Below are positions 19,031 through 28,953 of a stretch of DNA of 64,000 nucleotides, in pieces. How positions within the stretch are numbered: the stretch's first letter is position 1; each line of letters begins with the position of its first letter. The translations under genes and the position numbers were made by a program. The notes beneath the pieces are model-generated. The model saw only the letters and a program-made list of their open reading frames with translations, was not told the DNA's origin and made no database searches. The DNA comes from SAR202 cluster bacterium bin90 (GTDB lineage Bacteria; Chloroflexota; Dehalococcoidia; Lucifugimonadales; JADFKI01), in assembly GCA_002238855.1 (NCBI GenBank), contig MPND01000002.1, positions 1-64,000 on the forward strand, written 5' to 3'.

Positions 19031-19495
19031 ATGGTAAAGCCGAGGCAGTTAGGACATCTGGTACTGCGAGTACGCGACCTGGAGGCGTCCGAGAAGTGGT
19101 ACTCCGAGATACTTGGTCTGCGCACCACCACCAAGCGTCCCGGCGGTATGACATTCATGAGCGCCAAGGAAGGGTCCTCGCACGAGCTTGCGCTGATGAG
19201 CGTTGGCCCGGATGCTCCGGGACCGGAAGAGACTCGCGTTGGGCTGTACCACTTCGCGTGGGAGATGGACTCGTTTGAGGACCTTAAGGAACTCTACGAG
19301 CACATGAAGGCCAAGGACGTAAACATCGGTGGAATCGGCGACCACGGCATATCAATGGGTGTGTATCTCTTCGACCCTGATGGCAATGAGATCGAAGTGT
19401 ATTACGAGATGCCTGAAGAAGAGTGGCCGGAAAACGAGTATCTCTTTGCGGGAGAGTACCCGGAGAAATTGGAAGCCGAAGAGGTAACGGTATAG
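19031..19495 (+). CDS. VOC-family protein (glyoxalase/dioxygenase superfamily)
   Basis: LGHLVLRVRDLEASEKWYSEILGL...FDPDGNEIEVYYEMP. Confidence 0.85.
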   Translation: MVKPRQLGHLVLRVRDLEASEKWYSEILGLRTTTKRPGGMTFMSAKEGSSHELALMSVGPDAPGPEETRVGLYHFAWEMDSFEDLKELYEHMKAKDVNIGGIGDHGISMGVYLFDPDGNEIEVYYEMPEEEWPENEYLFAGEYPEKLEAEEVTV

Positions 19496-19609
19496 TCGAC
19501 CCATCTACCAGTGTGAGCGCCGGTGGTTCAATCCAGGTAGCGGCTACTTCTGAACTTTCATTGAAATTTCAAAAGAAGTGGAATCACTGTCTAGCAGAGG
19601 AGGTCTAAA

Positions 19610-20074
19610 ATGGTCAAGCCAAGGCAGTTGGGCCATATAGTGATTCAGGTGCGCGACCTTGACGTGTCCGAGAGATGGTATTCAGAGGTTCTAGGGCTAA
19701 AGACGATGAAGAAGTACCCTGGAAGCATGACCTTCATGAGCGCACGGGACGACAGCACTCACGAATTGGCGCTATCCAATGTCGGGCCGGATGCACCTGG
19801 TCCGGACTCAACTCGTGTGGGACTGAACCACTTTGCGTGGGAGATGGACTCTTTCGAGGATCTCAAGGAGCTTTACGCGCACCTGAAGGCGAAGGATGTA
19901 AACATCAGGAACATAGGCGACCATGGCTTATCTCTCGGCGTGTATATCACTGACCCGGATGGGAACGGGATCGAGGTCTATTACGAGATGCCTAAGGAGG
20001 AGTGGCCGGAGGAAGGGGTGCTGTTCAAAGGGGAGTTTCCAATGAAGCTCGAACTTGAAGAGGTTACCGTCTAA
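19610..20074 (+). CDS. VOC-family protein, tandem paralogue of 19031-19495
   Basis: Same length (154 aa), ungapped alignment to the preceding gene; LGHIVIQVRDLDVSERWYSEVLGL...TDPDGNGIEVYYEMP. Confidence 0.85.
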   Translation: MVKPRQLGHIVIQVRDLDVSERWYSEVLGLKTMKKYPGSMTFMSARDDSTHELALSNVGPDAPGPDSTRVGLNHFAWEMDSFEDLKELYAHLKAKDVNIRNIGDHGLSLGVYITDPDGNGIEVYYEMPKEEWPEEGVLFKGEFPMKLELEEVTV

Positions 20075-20105
20075 AGAGCAATTTCTCAGAAACTGAACGG
20101 GAATT

Positions 20106-20134
20106 AAAGCCCCCACTCTGCTTGGGGGCTTTTT
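20106..20134 (+). terminator. Intrinsic terminator after the VOC pair
   Basis: AAAGCCCCCA-ctctgc-TTGGGGGCTTTTT: GC-rich stem followed by T-run. Confidence 0.85.
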
Positions 20135-20174
20135 CATTGCGTCGGGGACTTATGGGCACAGCGGTACGGTCGCG

Positions 20175-21203
20175 CTACTCCTTACGGAAATGGTCCCAGC
20201 CACCGGAGCCTACCATCATACGGATGCCATCTTCATCGAAAACATTTACGCCCTGCCCCACCTCGACGACTTCTCCAATGATCGTTGCAGGTGTTGCCAG
20301 AGCAGCCGAGGCGGACTGCATCACTTCTGGAGGCGCAGTGAAGAGAAGCTCATAGTCTTCGCCCCCTCCGAGCGCAAGCGTGAGCCAACTGGACGGGTAT
20401 GTCGCCTTCAGGCGGTCGTCAGCGGGTATGTCGGCTGCGTTAATCCGCGCGCCGACTTCGCTGGCACGGCATAGCTTGCCGAGGTCGTCAACTAGCCCGT
20501 CGCTGATGTCCATCGCGCAGCGGACTCCTGATCGCGCAAGCGCCTCGCCTTCCGACACGCGAGGCATTGGGCGATTATGGGCGTCCTCCAGAAAGGCGTA
20601 GCTGGATAGACCTGCCGCGTCCGCCCCTTCAGTAAGCAGTTTCAGACCGGCGGCAGATGCACCCAGAGTGCCGGTAACTGCAATCAAATCTCCAGGCCGG
20701 GCGTTATCCCGAAGCAGCAGCGCGTCGTGAGCATCCGCATGCCCTACACCTTGCAGGGCGACCGATATGAAGAATACCGGGGACTTTACGATGTCGCCAC
20801 CCACAACAGCGCCGCCGCAGGCCGCCGTAAGCTCCATCATGCCCGTGTACATCTCCGTCAGGCCGTCCACGGGAATGTCACCGCGCAGCCCAAGCGTGAC
20901 GGTTGCATAGGTGGGCGCGCATCCCATCGCCGCAACATCGCTGACATTGGTTGCTAGTGCCTTCCAGCCAAGATCGCGCCAACCTGTGTAACGCCGTTCG
21001 AAGTGAACGCCTTCGACCATCGTATCGGCGGTGAAAACGCTGATGCCTTGTGGCGAGTGCCAGGCGGCGGCATCATCTCCAATCGCCCGCAGCATTTTGA
21101 AACCGCACTCGTTCAGGGACTGGATATCTCGCTGGCTGGAGGCGGCAATCGCCGCCGCAAGCTTGCTAATCAGCTCGAACTCACCTATGTCTCTCACCAG
21201 CAT
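20175..21203 (-). CDS. thiL: Thiamine-monophosphate kinase
   Basis: GEFELISKLAAAIAA, GDDAAAW, FTADTMVEGVHFERRYTGWRDLGWKALATNVSDVAAMGC, GEDYELLFTA. Confidence 0.92.
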   Translation of the reverse strand: MLVRDIGEFELISKLAAAIAASSQRDIQSLNECGFKMLRAIGDDAAAWHSPQGISVFTADTMVEGVHFERRYTGWRDLGWKALATNVSDVAAMGCAPTYATVTLGLRGDIPVDGLTEMYTGMMELTAACGGAVVGGDIVKSPVFFISVALQGVGHADAHDALLLRDNARPGDLIAVTGTLGASAAGLKLLTEGADAAGLSSYAFLEDAHNRPMPRVSEGEALARSGVRCAMDISDGLVDDLGKLCRASEVGARINAADIPADDRLKATYPSSWLTLALGGGEDYELLFTAPPEVMQSASAALATPATIIGEVVEVGQGVNVFDEDGIRMMVGSGGWDHFRKE

Positions 21204-21335
21204 TGTCGTATTGTATCGGCCAGGGGCGTGACGCTCAATAATTCCGGAGGCGCAATGTGAAGATAGACAGCACAGGCGGTTTGGGCTTAGGATAACTGGG
21301 CCTTTCAGCAGTACTTCTAAGTAGGAGGCGAGTCA

Positions 21336-22159
21336 GTGAGCTTTACGGATATTATCTACAAGAAAAGCGATGGTGTGGCGCGAATAACGATAAATCGCCC
21401 AGAGGTGTACAACGCACTTCGGGGCAAGACGACCGATGAGATGGTCGTGGCGCTGCACGACGCGCGAGACGACAACAGTATCCGCGTGGTGGTGATTGCC
21501 GGTTCGGGGCCGAACGCATTCTGCTCGGGGCGCGACCAGGCAGAAGACCGGTCCAGCCCGGAATACAGCGGAGCGAGCGAAGAAGACTTCATGAAGATAA
21601 TTCGTCGCTTGCCGAAGCCAGTAATCGCCGAGGTCGATGGGTTCGCTATTGGTTCGGGGAACATTCTGGCGTACATGTGCGACTTCACGGTCGCGTCTGA
21701 ACGCTCCACATTCGGGCAGACGGGGCCGCGGGTGGGGAGCCCCGCGGCAGGAGTCTGCGTGGGGGCAGCCCAGCGGCAGGTTTCGGCGTGGGATACCTTG
21801 CCAGCGTGGTCGGGCAAAAGCGCGCGCGGGAGATCTGGATGCTGACGCAGCAGTATTCGGGCAGGCAAGCGTACGAGTTCGGCCTGGCAAACTCGGTAGT
21901 GCCGCACGAGCGCTTGAGCCAGGAAGTCGATCGTTACTGCGCCCTGATCAAGAACAACAGCCCGGTCATTCTCCAGCTGCAGAAGATTACCTTCAACGAG
22001 ATGACAGAGTATGCAGAGGATATACCTAACCCAACGGACCGGTATGCGAAGCACTACATTATGTCTGAGGAGGCGGAAGAGCGACGGCTGTCGTTCATCG
22101 AGAGGCGCCCGATAGATACTTCGAAGAACATGCCGCTGGTCGAGACCGACAAGAACTGA
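21336..22159 (+). pseudogene. Enoyl-CoA hydratase/isomerase family gene, frame-disrupted
   Basis: Frame 1 (21336-) ITINRPEVYNAL...DGFAIGSGNILAYMCDFTVASERSTFGQTGPRVGSPAAG; frame 2 (to 22159) GYLASVVGQKRAREIWMLTQQYSGRQAYEFGLANSVVP. They join cleanly if 29 nt at 21751-21779 are removed. Confidence 0.8.
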
Positions 22160-22182
22160 GAATGGAAGATGGAGTGAATAAT

Positions 22183-22548
22183 ATGAGCAACAATTCCGGC
22201 GTGAACCTCAACATCTCACTGCCATTTCCCACTGCCGAGGTGAATTTCAACATTGGTGTTGCCTCTGACAATGAGGGTCCTTCTGCATTTAGCCTGAACG
22301 CTACTGACCTGAGTGGCCAGAATGCCTTGCACTTCAACACGGGCGTGTCGCCTTGCCTGGCGGACTGGGTGCGAGGATACACTCGCTGGCTGGTGCGCGC
22401 GGGTGTGCGCGCAACTCACGACACGAGCAGCATAACGGGCACATTCGGCGAGTCGATGACCCCGGAGCAGGTGCTTATGGGCGTCCGTGATGCCTGCGAT
22501 ATGATACGGCAGCGGTTCGAACTATACGATGAGAGCGTTGTGCTGTAA
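22183..22548 (+). CDS. Hypothetical protein
   Basis: ORF to 22548; ATG at 22183 preferred; no recognised family. Confidence 0.6.
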   Translation: MSNNSGVNLNISLPFPTAEVNFNIGVASDNEGPSAFSLNATDLSGQNALHFNTGVSPCLADWVRGYTRWLVRAGVRATHDTSSITGTFGESMTPEQVLMGVRDACDMIRQRFELYDESVVL

Positions 22549-22560
22549 GGCTTCCCTGCC

Positions 22561-23505
22561 CTACGACTCGTCCTTTATCCAGGTCATCCTGTAGCCGCCC
22601 ATAAGCTCTTCAATCTCTTGAAGGTCGCTAGGTGTAAGAGTCCAATCAGCCGCCCTTGCATTGTGATAGACCTGTTCAGGGGACTTGGCGCCCACTAGCG
22701 CGGATGACACGGCGGGGTTCGCGAGAACCCAGGCGACTGCGAGTTGCACGATGTCCCTGCCGTTATCGCGCGCCCACGAATCGAGGCGCATTGCCACCGA
22801 GTACGTTTGCTCAAAATCGTCTCCTTTGAAGAAACTGAACAACCTGCGCTCGTCATCGTGAGCGAACTGGTGGCCCGGCTTGTGCTTACCCGCAAGTACA
22901 CCCTTTGAGAGGACCGAGTGGGGTATCACGCCGATACCATTTTCAAGGCAGAAGGGAAGCACGTCGTCTTCGAGGTCGCGCCACATCAAATTGTAGCGAG
23001 GCTGCGAGCTATGGATCGTGCCGTATTGCATCGCCTCTTGCGTCTGCTCCGGCGAGAAGTTTGAGACGCCCAGATAACGAACTTTGCCGGCGTCGCGCAA
23101 CCCGACCATATTCTCCATAGTTTCGGCGACGGGCCAATGGTTTGACGGGCTGTGAATCTGGTACAGGTCTATGTAGTCCGTGCCAAGCGTGCGAAGGCTG
23201 TTTTCTATCGCGCTTGCCATGTGTTCTGCGGAGTGGTCGTCACCGGAGAGTTTCGTCGCAAGGAAGACTTCGTCTCGTCTGCCTCGAATGGCCTTTCCCA
23301 CAACGCTCTCGCTGGTCTGGTAGCCCTCTGCGGTGTCAATGAATGTCATGCCGACTTCTAGGGCTGCTTCGACCGCCGCAATGCCTTCAGTCTCGGGAAC
23401 TGTGCCGAGTCCGCCGCCAATGGGCCATGCCCCAAAAGCAATAGTGGAGACCAGCGGACCATTATTGCCCAGTTGACGTCTGTTCATACGGGCTATCACT
23501 TTCAC
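22561..23505 (-). CDS. Aldo/keto reductase
   Basis: MNRRQLGNNGPLVSTIAFGAWPIGG, TFIDTAEGYQTSE, DYIDLYQIHSP, YLGVSNFSPEQ. Confidence 0.9.
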   Translation of the reverse strand: MKVIARMNRRQLGNNGPLVSTIAFGAWPIGGGLGTVPETEGIAAVEAALEVGMTFIDTAEGYQTSESVVGKAIRGRRDEVFLATKLSGDDHSAEHMASAIENSLRTLGTDYIDLYQIHSPSNHWPVAETMENMVGLRDAGKVRYLGVSNFSPEQTQEAMQYGTIHSSQPRYNLMWRDLEDDVLPFCLENGIGVIPHSVLSKGVLAGKHKPGHQFAHDDERRLFSFFKGDDFEQTYSVAMRLDSWARDNGRDIVQLAVAWVLANPAVSSALVGAKSPEQVYHNARAADWTLTPSDLQEIEELMGGYRMTWIKDES

Positions 23506-23510
23506 TGATT

Positions 23511-24869
23511 TCAGACGGTTCGTATTCTGTGGCTGCGAAATAGGATTAGGTAGCCAAGCACGCCCGCCAAAACTGACCCTACCAGAATGCCAGCCTTTGC
23601 CTGCAAGATGATGTCGGCGTCGGAAAACGCCAATCCGGTTACGAAGATGGACATCGTAAATCCGATGCCTCCTAGCAGCGCCGCACCCCAGATATGCAGC
23701 CAGCCGATTTGCCGGGGAAGAGACGCAATACCAGTCTTAACGGCAATCCAGACGAATATGACAATGCCGATGGGTTTGCCGACGACCAGGCCCAGGATTA
23801 TTCCCCATGCGACGGGCGAAGCGAATATCACGTCGAATCCCGACTGAAGATGCACATGAGCGTTCGCCAGTGCGAACAGAGGCACTATAACGAATGCAAC
23901 CCAGGGATGCAGAGCATGCTCCAGACGCTGCAATGGGGACTCCACTTGCTTGGACAGTTCCTCTAGTTCTTCGAGCGCTCCGTGCTGGGACTCGGTCGTC
24001 AGTGCAAACGCCCCGCGCCTTTCGCCACTTCCATCTCTCTCGAAGATGTCAATGAGCGCTCTGGCGCGAGCCGCGAATTGCTCGGGCTGGATACGCACGC
24101 GCAGGGGTATTGTCAGCGCTATGAGCACACCGGAAATTGTCGGATGGATGCCGGATTCGAAGAAGGAAACCCAGATAACAATGCTGACAAGCAGATAGAC
24201 GATGATGTTGCGCACGCCGAACAAGTTCAGCGCGACGAGCAAGCCGAGCATAACGGCAGCGAAACCCAAGTGAGACCAGCTTATGGTCTCCGTAAAGAAA
24301 ACGGCGATGACTACTATCGCGCCGATGTCATCCACAATGGCGAAGGCTGTGAGAAATGCCTTGAGGGACAGGGGCGCGCGACTGCCAAGGAGCGCCAGAA
24401 CGCCAAGTGAAAAGGCAATGTCCGTGGACATCGGGATTGCCCAGCCCCTTGCTGCTTCACCTTGATTGTTGAGCAGCAGATAGACTGCCGCCGGCACAAT
24501 CATGCCGCCCGCTGCCGCAAAGATCGGCAGTGCCGCCTGTCGCACCGACGCAAGCTCACCCAGAAAAAGAGACCGCTTGATTTCCAGCCCAACGACAAAG
24601 AAGAACACCGCCATCAGCGCATCGTTAATCCAGAAGTGCAGCGGCTTGTCGATGATTACATCAGGGAAGCCCACCAGGAAGTGAGACTCGGTAACCGGGC
24701 CAAAGATGTAGTCTAAGGGCGAATTTGCAAATGAGATGGCTACGACGGCCGCTATCAGCAACACGATGCCGCCGGCGGCCTCCTGCTGCGTGAAACGCTG
24801 AGCAGGGCTGATCAGCCGATCAATTGGCTGGGCGTCCTGGTTAAACAGGCGTGAAATGGGATTCTGCAT
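23511..24869 (-). CDS. nhaA: Na+/H+ antiporter NhaA
   Basis: FTQQEAAGGIVLLIAAVVAISFANSPL, WINDALMAVFFFVVGLEIKRSLFLGELASVRQAALPIFAAAGGMIVPA. Confidence 0.92.
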   Translation of the reverse strand: MQNPISRLFNQDAQPIDRLISPAQRFTQQEAAGGIVLLIAAVVAISFANSPLDYIFGPVTESHFLVGFPDVIIDKPLHFWINDALMAVFFFVVGLEIKRSLFLGELASVRQAALPIFAAAGGMIVPAAVYLLLNNQGEAARGWAIPMSTDIAFSLGVLALLGSRAPLSLKAFLTAFAIVDDIGAIVVIAVFFTETISWSHLGFAAVMLGLLVALNLFGVRNIIVYLLVSIVIWVSFFESGIHPTISGVLIALTIPLRVRIQPEQFAARARALIDIFERDGSGERRGAFALTTESQHGALEELEELSKQVESPLQRLEHALHPWVAFVIVPLFALANAHVHLQSGFDVIFASPVAWGIILGLVVGKPIGIVIFVWIAVKTGIASLPRQIGWLHIWGAALLGGIGFTMSIFVTGLAFSDADIILQAKAGILVGSVLAGVLGYLILFRSHRIRTV

Positions 24870-24917
24870 TACGGAGTCGTTGCCAGAGTCGTATCGGTAT
24901 GACGGCGATGTTACGCT

Positions 24918-27041
24918 TTACAGGTTGATCCGCCGAGCGAACGCTGACGGGCTAAACAGAGCGAGGGCGGAGTTGCCCTTAGCCTCCACTTCGCTAGTAC
25001 CACCGTTCAGCAGGGCGGTATCGCTGCCTTCTATTACAGCGGAAGCTGCGCTAATGGATACCGGCACATTGATGCCTGGCGGAACCTCTACACGGATACG
25101 CACGGCATAAGAAATTACACCGCGTTCGGTCCGCGCCTCGCTGCCGATATAGCTGACGCTGCCACCGAGGGCAGTGTCCCCTACACTCTCGATATTCACT
25201 AATGCGCTTGCTCCCTCACTGACATAGGGCCTTCCGGCAGCATCAATCACGCCGTCTATTTCAACGACGTCCGGGGCAACGACGCTCAGGGCTGTCATCT
25301 CGTCGCCTACCGGGTCGTCAACCTCAATGTTAACCAGCGAAACGATTCCATCCATTGGAGAGGTGATGACAGCGCCGTCATGGGCTTCCTGAGTCTTATC
25401 AAGCGTTGCAACAGCCAGGGCAAGTTCGGCCTCTGCCGCAGCTACCTGGTCGCGTACTAGTTCCTGCACCACATTGAGGTTCGTCTCTGCGCTTTTGAGA
25501 GCGGCGGATGCCAGGTCGAGACGCTTACCAGCACTCTCGATATACAGGCGGTCATCCCGCGCGCGTTCGAGGGTGTCGTTTGCTTCCTGGAGTCCCACCT
25601 CTGCCTGCGCAACTGCTGCACGGGCGAGCGAAACATTCAGGGGGTCGATGTCCACGGTCAATTCAGCTAAGTCGTCCTCGGCTTCTTGCAGAGACGCCAT
25701 TGCGAGTTGCAGTCGCTTCTCGGCACTCTCGACGAGGCTGGAGTCCGGACCGTCTTCCAGTTCCTCAAGGGCATCCTGAGCGTCGGACAGAGCGGCTTCC
25801 GCTGCGGCAACTGCGTCCTCAGTCTGTTCGGCGGTGGTCGCTGCGTTGTTCCGCACGGCCTCAAGGCCATCACGTACCCTATCGTAGGCGTCATAGGTAT
25901 TTTGCAACTCGCGGGTTATGCAGCGCTTGTTTCTGGCTATCGCGTCCTCGTCCGTACAGGTTGGAATAATTGCCGGGTAGTCCACGCTCAAATTGAGCCA
26001 TGCCCAGATAGTAAGCTCGTTCCACCGTGTGTCCGGGTCATCTGGGGTGGGCTCTATGCTGGCGTACTGCGGGTTGAGTCGCTCGAATGTGGCTTCAAGG
26101 TCAATCCCCCATTCTGCCAGCACCTCATCGGCAGTCATCTCAAGCTCCGCGTCGGTCAACTCGGTGCCAAACCAGAACTTGAAGAGCGAAGAATACTGCT
26201 CACGAATCACATATTCCGCATCTTCTGCCTGCATCAAGGCGTTCTGCGCCGCCGTCTGTGCGTCATTGCTCCCTCTGGTGGCGGCTTCGAGAGCGGTGGT
26301 AGTGAAAGATACCCCGTTCCGCGCATCTCTCAGCACCTCTTCGGGAAAATTGCCGTCCTTGATGTCATCATACGCTTCCTGGGCGGCGTCAAGCTCCACC
26401 TTGGCAGCCGCGACTCTGGCCTCCAAGCCCGATATCAAAATCTGCTGCGGCTCCAAGAGGTCATCCAGTTGCTCTCTCGCGTTGTCGAGCGCAATTTCGG
26501 ACTGTGCAACCGCCAACTGGGCACCGGCAACATTGATCCCGGGCCGCTGGAGCAAATTGTCCAGCGCGTTCTGGGCTTCATCAAGGGCCACTTCGGCGCC
26601 GGCTACTTCCAGTTCTGCGCTAGCTACCTGTAAGTTTGGCTCCAGGAGCAGCGCATTCAGTTTATTTTGGGCTGAGGTCACACTTAGTTGGCTGCCTGCT
26701 ACTGCAGTATTGAGCTGCGAAAGACTCTGTTCATCCAGCGAAGCAAGGGGTTGCCCTGCCTGAACGGCATCGCCTTCATTAACTAATACCTCGCCAACGA
26801 TTCCGGGAGACTCGAAGGAGAGGTTTGCAGTATTCGGAAAAACCAGACTGCCCGAAACCGGGATCTCACGCGGGCCGGCTTGCGCTTGCGAAGGCGCCGG
26901 AGCATCCGCAGGAGTAGGTTCCGAAGAGCTCCCTAGTCCGCCACAGGCGGCAATCGCTAAGGTTGCAGTGATTGTCAGGGTAAGGAGGACAAATTGAAGG
27001 CCGAAGTGACGCTGAAATGGGTTCACAAGCGAGCAGTTCAT
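24918..27041 (-). CDS. HlyD/RND-type efflux adaptor (membrane fusion) lipoprotein
   Basis: Lipobox-like TATLAIAAC; biotinyl-lipoyl-like GEVLVNEGDAVQAGQPLASLDE...DGAVITSPMDGIVSLVNIEVDDPV; very long heptad-like alpha-helical hairpin. Confidence 0.85.
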   Translation of the reverse strand: MNCSLVNPFQRHFGLQFVLLTLTITATLAIAACGGLGSSSEPTPADAPAPSQAQAGPREIPVSGSLVFPNTANLSFESPGIVGEVLVNEGDAVQAGQPLASLDEQSLSQLNTAVAGSQLSVTSAQNKLNALLLEPNLQVASAELEVAGAEVALDEAQNALDNLLQRPGINVAGAQLAVAQSEIALDNAREQLDDLLEPQQILISGLEARVAAAKVELDAAQEAYDDIKDGNFPEEVLRDARNGVSFTTTALEAATRGSNDAQTAAQNALMQAEDAEYVIREQYSSLFKFWFGTELTDAELEMTADEVLAEWGIDLEATFERLNPQYASIEPTPDDPDTRWNELTIWAWLNLSVDYPAIIPTCTDEDAIARNKRCITRELQNTYDAYDRVRDGLEAVRNNAATTAEQTEDAVAAAEAALSDAQDALEELEDGPDSSLVESAEKRLQLAMASLQEAEDDLAELTVDIDPLNVSLARAAVAQAEVGLQEANDTLERARDDRLYIESAGKRLDLASAALKSAETNLNVVQELVRDQVAAAEAELALAVATLDKTQEAHDGAVITSPMDGIVSLVNIEVDDPVGDEMTALSVVAPDVVEIDGVIDAAGRPYVSEGASALVNIESVGDTALGGSVSYIGSEARTERGVISYAVRIRVEVPPGINVPVSISAASAVIEGSDTALLNGGTSEVEAKGNSALALFSPSAFARRINL

Positions 27042-27221
27042 TCAGTCTTAACCTCTCTGTGCTAGCCTGACTCGGGTCAGGCATTTCTGATACAAAGATA
27101 CTGGGCAAAATGCCCTCGAACATGATAGCACAGGAAGCAGCGCTGGGTTGAGTCGGACAGCTTCACAGGTACATTGAGACAGGCGCACTTGGGCTGTCGC
27201 GCGAGATTCTGGGGGATGGAA

Positions 27222-27298
27222 TGGTGGGCCATCGTGGACTCGAACCACGGACCTCAGTCTTATCAGGACTGCGCTCTAACCGGCTGAGCTAATGGCCC
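27222..27298 (-). tRNA. tRNA-Ile (anticodon GAT)
   Basis: Minus strand GGGCCATTAGCTCAGCCGGTTAGAGCGCAGTCCTGATAAGACTGAGGTCCGTGGTTCGAGTCCACGATGGCCCACCA; complete cloverleaf, encoded CCA. Confidence 0.97.
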
Positions 27299-27321
27299 AA
27301 TTAAACGGAAACTGATCTCGC

Positions 27322-27738
27322 CTATTCGACCGGCATGCCTGTGGAAGGGTCGAATTCGACGACGATTTCGACAGGTGCGTTTCGTGCGACAATGAGCTCC
27401 ATCGGCTCCGAAAGGCTGTCGTTTACGGGCTGATGAACTGAATCAGGCGGCACGTAAATGAAGTCGCCCTGTGCAATGTCGAGAGTGTTCTCAAGACGCT
27501 GACCTGTAAGGAAGCGCCCCTTGCCACTGACCACATAGATTGCTGATTCGCAGTTCACATGGTAGTGGGGGCTGGATGCGCACCCCGGCGGTATTGTCGC
27601 AATTGCAAGGTGAATGCCCTCGGTGCCTGCAAGGGCCTTCGACACTCCTGCCAAACGAGTCATGCTGCCCGACGAAACCTCGACTTCAAGGCCGTCCGGA
27701 TGTATTACTGTGCATACTGCGTCAAATTGCTTGTTCAT
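27322..27738 (-). CDS. Cupin-domain protein
   Basis: IPPGCASSPHYHVNCESAIYVVSGKGRFLTGQRLENTLDIAQGDFIYVPPDSVHQPVN. ATG at 27738 (MNKQFDAV) used. Confidence 0.85.
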   Translation of the reverse strand: MNKQFDAVCTVIHPDGLEVEVSSGSMTRLAGVSKALAGTEGIHLAIATIPPGCASSPHYHVNCESAIYVVSGKGRFLTGQRLENTLDIAQGDFIYVPPDSVHQPVNDSLSEPMELIVARNAPVEIVVEFDPSTGMPVE

Positions 27739-27820
27739 AGTGCCCCAGTATAACATTCGGTATCTGGCTTGGGAATAGAAAATCACAGAATTCGTAGCTT
27801 GCGGACGAGTTTGAAGGGAT

Positions 27821-28270
27821 GTGGACTTGCCAAAAGAAGACTTTAAGTTCGGGTTCACCCTGCGCGTTCGCTGGGGTGAGTGCGATGCACAGGGAATCGT
27901 ATTCAACGCCCAGTACATGAACTATGTTGAAGTTGCCCAGGCCGAGTATTTCCGCAACCTGGGGCTGCGTCTGTACGGCGATGAGTTGCGAAAGCGGTTT
28001 GACCTTGCGACAGTCAGATCGACGTTCGAGTTCATGACGCCGGTGCGTGTTGACGATCTTCTAGACATCCACGTAAGCGTGACGCGCATCGGCAACAGCA
28101 GCATTACATTCCTGACGGAAGTGTACCCGCACGAAACCGATCAACCTTGCACTCGCGCCGAGGTCATTTACGCAAACTTCGACGCGGATACCGAAGTCGC
28201 GAGGCGTGTCCCCGATGACATTCGCGAAATCATTGGCACATTCGAAAGGAGTGATCGCTCGCCCGACTAA
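27821..28270 (+). CDS. 4HBT-type acyl-CoA thioesterase
   Basis: FTLRVRWGECDAQGIVFNAQYMNYVEVAQAEYFRNLGL. Confidence 0.9.
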   Translation: MDLPKEDFKFGFTLRVRWGECDAQGIVFNAQYMNYVEVAQAEYFRNLGLRLYGDELRKRFDLATVRSTFEFMTPVRVDDLLDIHVSVTRIGNSSITFLTEVYPHETDQPCTRAEVIYANFDADTEVARRVPDDIREIIGTFERSDRSPD

Positions 28271-28614
28271 TCCACATCCACTTTCACGATAATCGCGGCA
28301 TTTGCCATTATGGTGAAATCACCGGAGCCTTCCCGCCCTTCGATCTCCAAGCCCCCTTGCACCACATTCAACACACCCTTGCCGTGCGGCAGTACGCCTA
28401 ACACCACGTCATGGTCCACGGCTTCGGGCTTCGGTATTCCGATAGTTACTTCCACAATCATTTCCCTAGATGTATCGGGGCCAAGGAGTCCTAGGAACAT
28501 GAGGCTGCTCTGGTGAACCGCATTCCAGGTTGCTCGCCTCGCCGCTTCGGTATAGTTCTGACCGTGCAAGTCTATCCCCATACCCATTTCAAGAATCGCG
28601 GGTGTCAGTGGCAT
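28267..28614 (-). CDS. Lin0512-family-like protein
   Basis: ILEMGMGIDLHGQNYTEAARRATWNAVHQSSL...GVLPHGKGVLNVVQGGLEIEG. ATG at 28614 (MPLTPAILE) used. Confidence 0.7.
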   Translation of the reverse strand: MPLTPAILEMGMGIDLHGQNYTEAARRATWNAVHQSSLMFLGLLGPDTSREMIVEVTIGIPKPEAVDHDVVLGVLPHGKGVLNVVQGGLEIEGREGSGDFTIMANAAIIVKVDVD

Positions 28615-28759
28615 TTCGTATCCTCCGGATCTGTCATGTAAATTCTCTGGTTCGCGTGAAAGTGTGCGCTTATGGCATTGCCATGTCAAGCGCGGCGGCT
28701 CTGCCATCTCCTCGCGGGATAGACAGGGGCACAAATTGCCTGCTAAAATCGCACCTTAA

Positions 28760-28834
<75 letters not shown>

Positions 28835-28953
28835 GATTTCTGGCAGTACTTTTCGTAATGGCGTCTCCCCCGACCATGACACTTGGGCGTAATGCGTGAG
28901 GTATGACTGGCAAGAGGGCGCGGGAATTACTTAGCTGACTTCAAGGAGGGGCC

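Noticed and set aside
21336-22159. Programmed frameshift or recoding in enoyl-CoA hydratase
   Set aside because: The break is a 29-bp extra segment repeating adjacent sequence, not a slippery site, so a duplication or assembly error explains it better.
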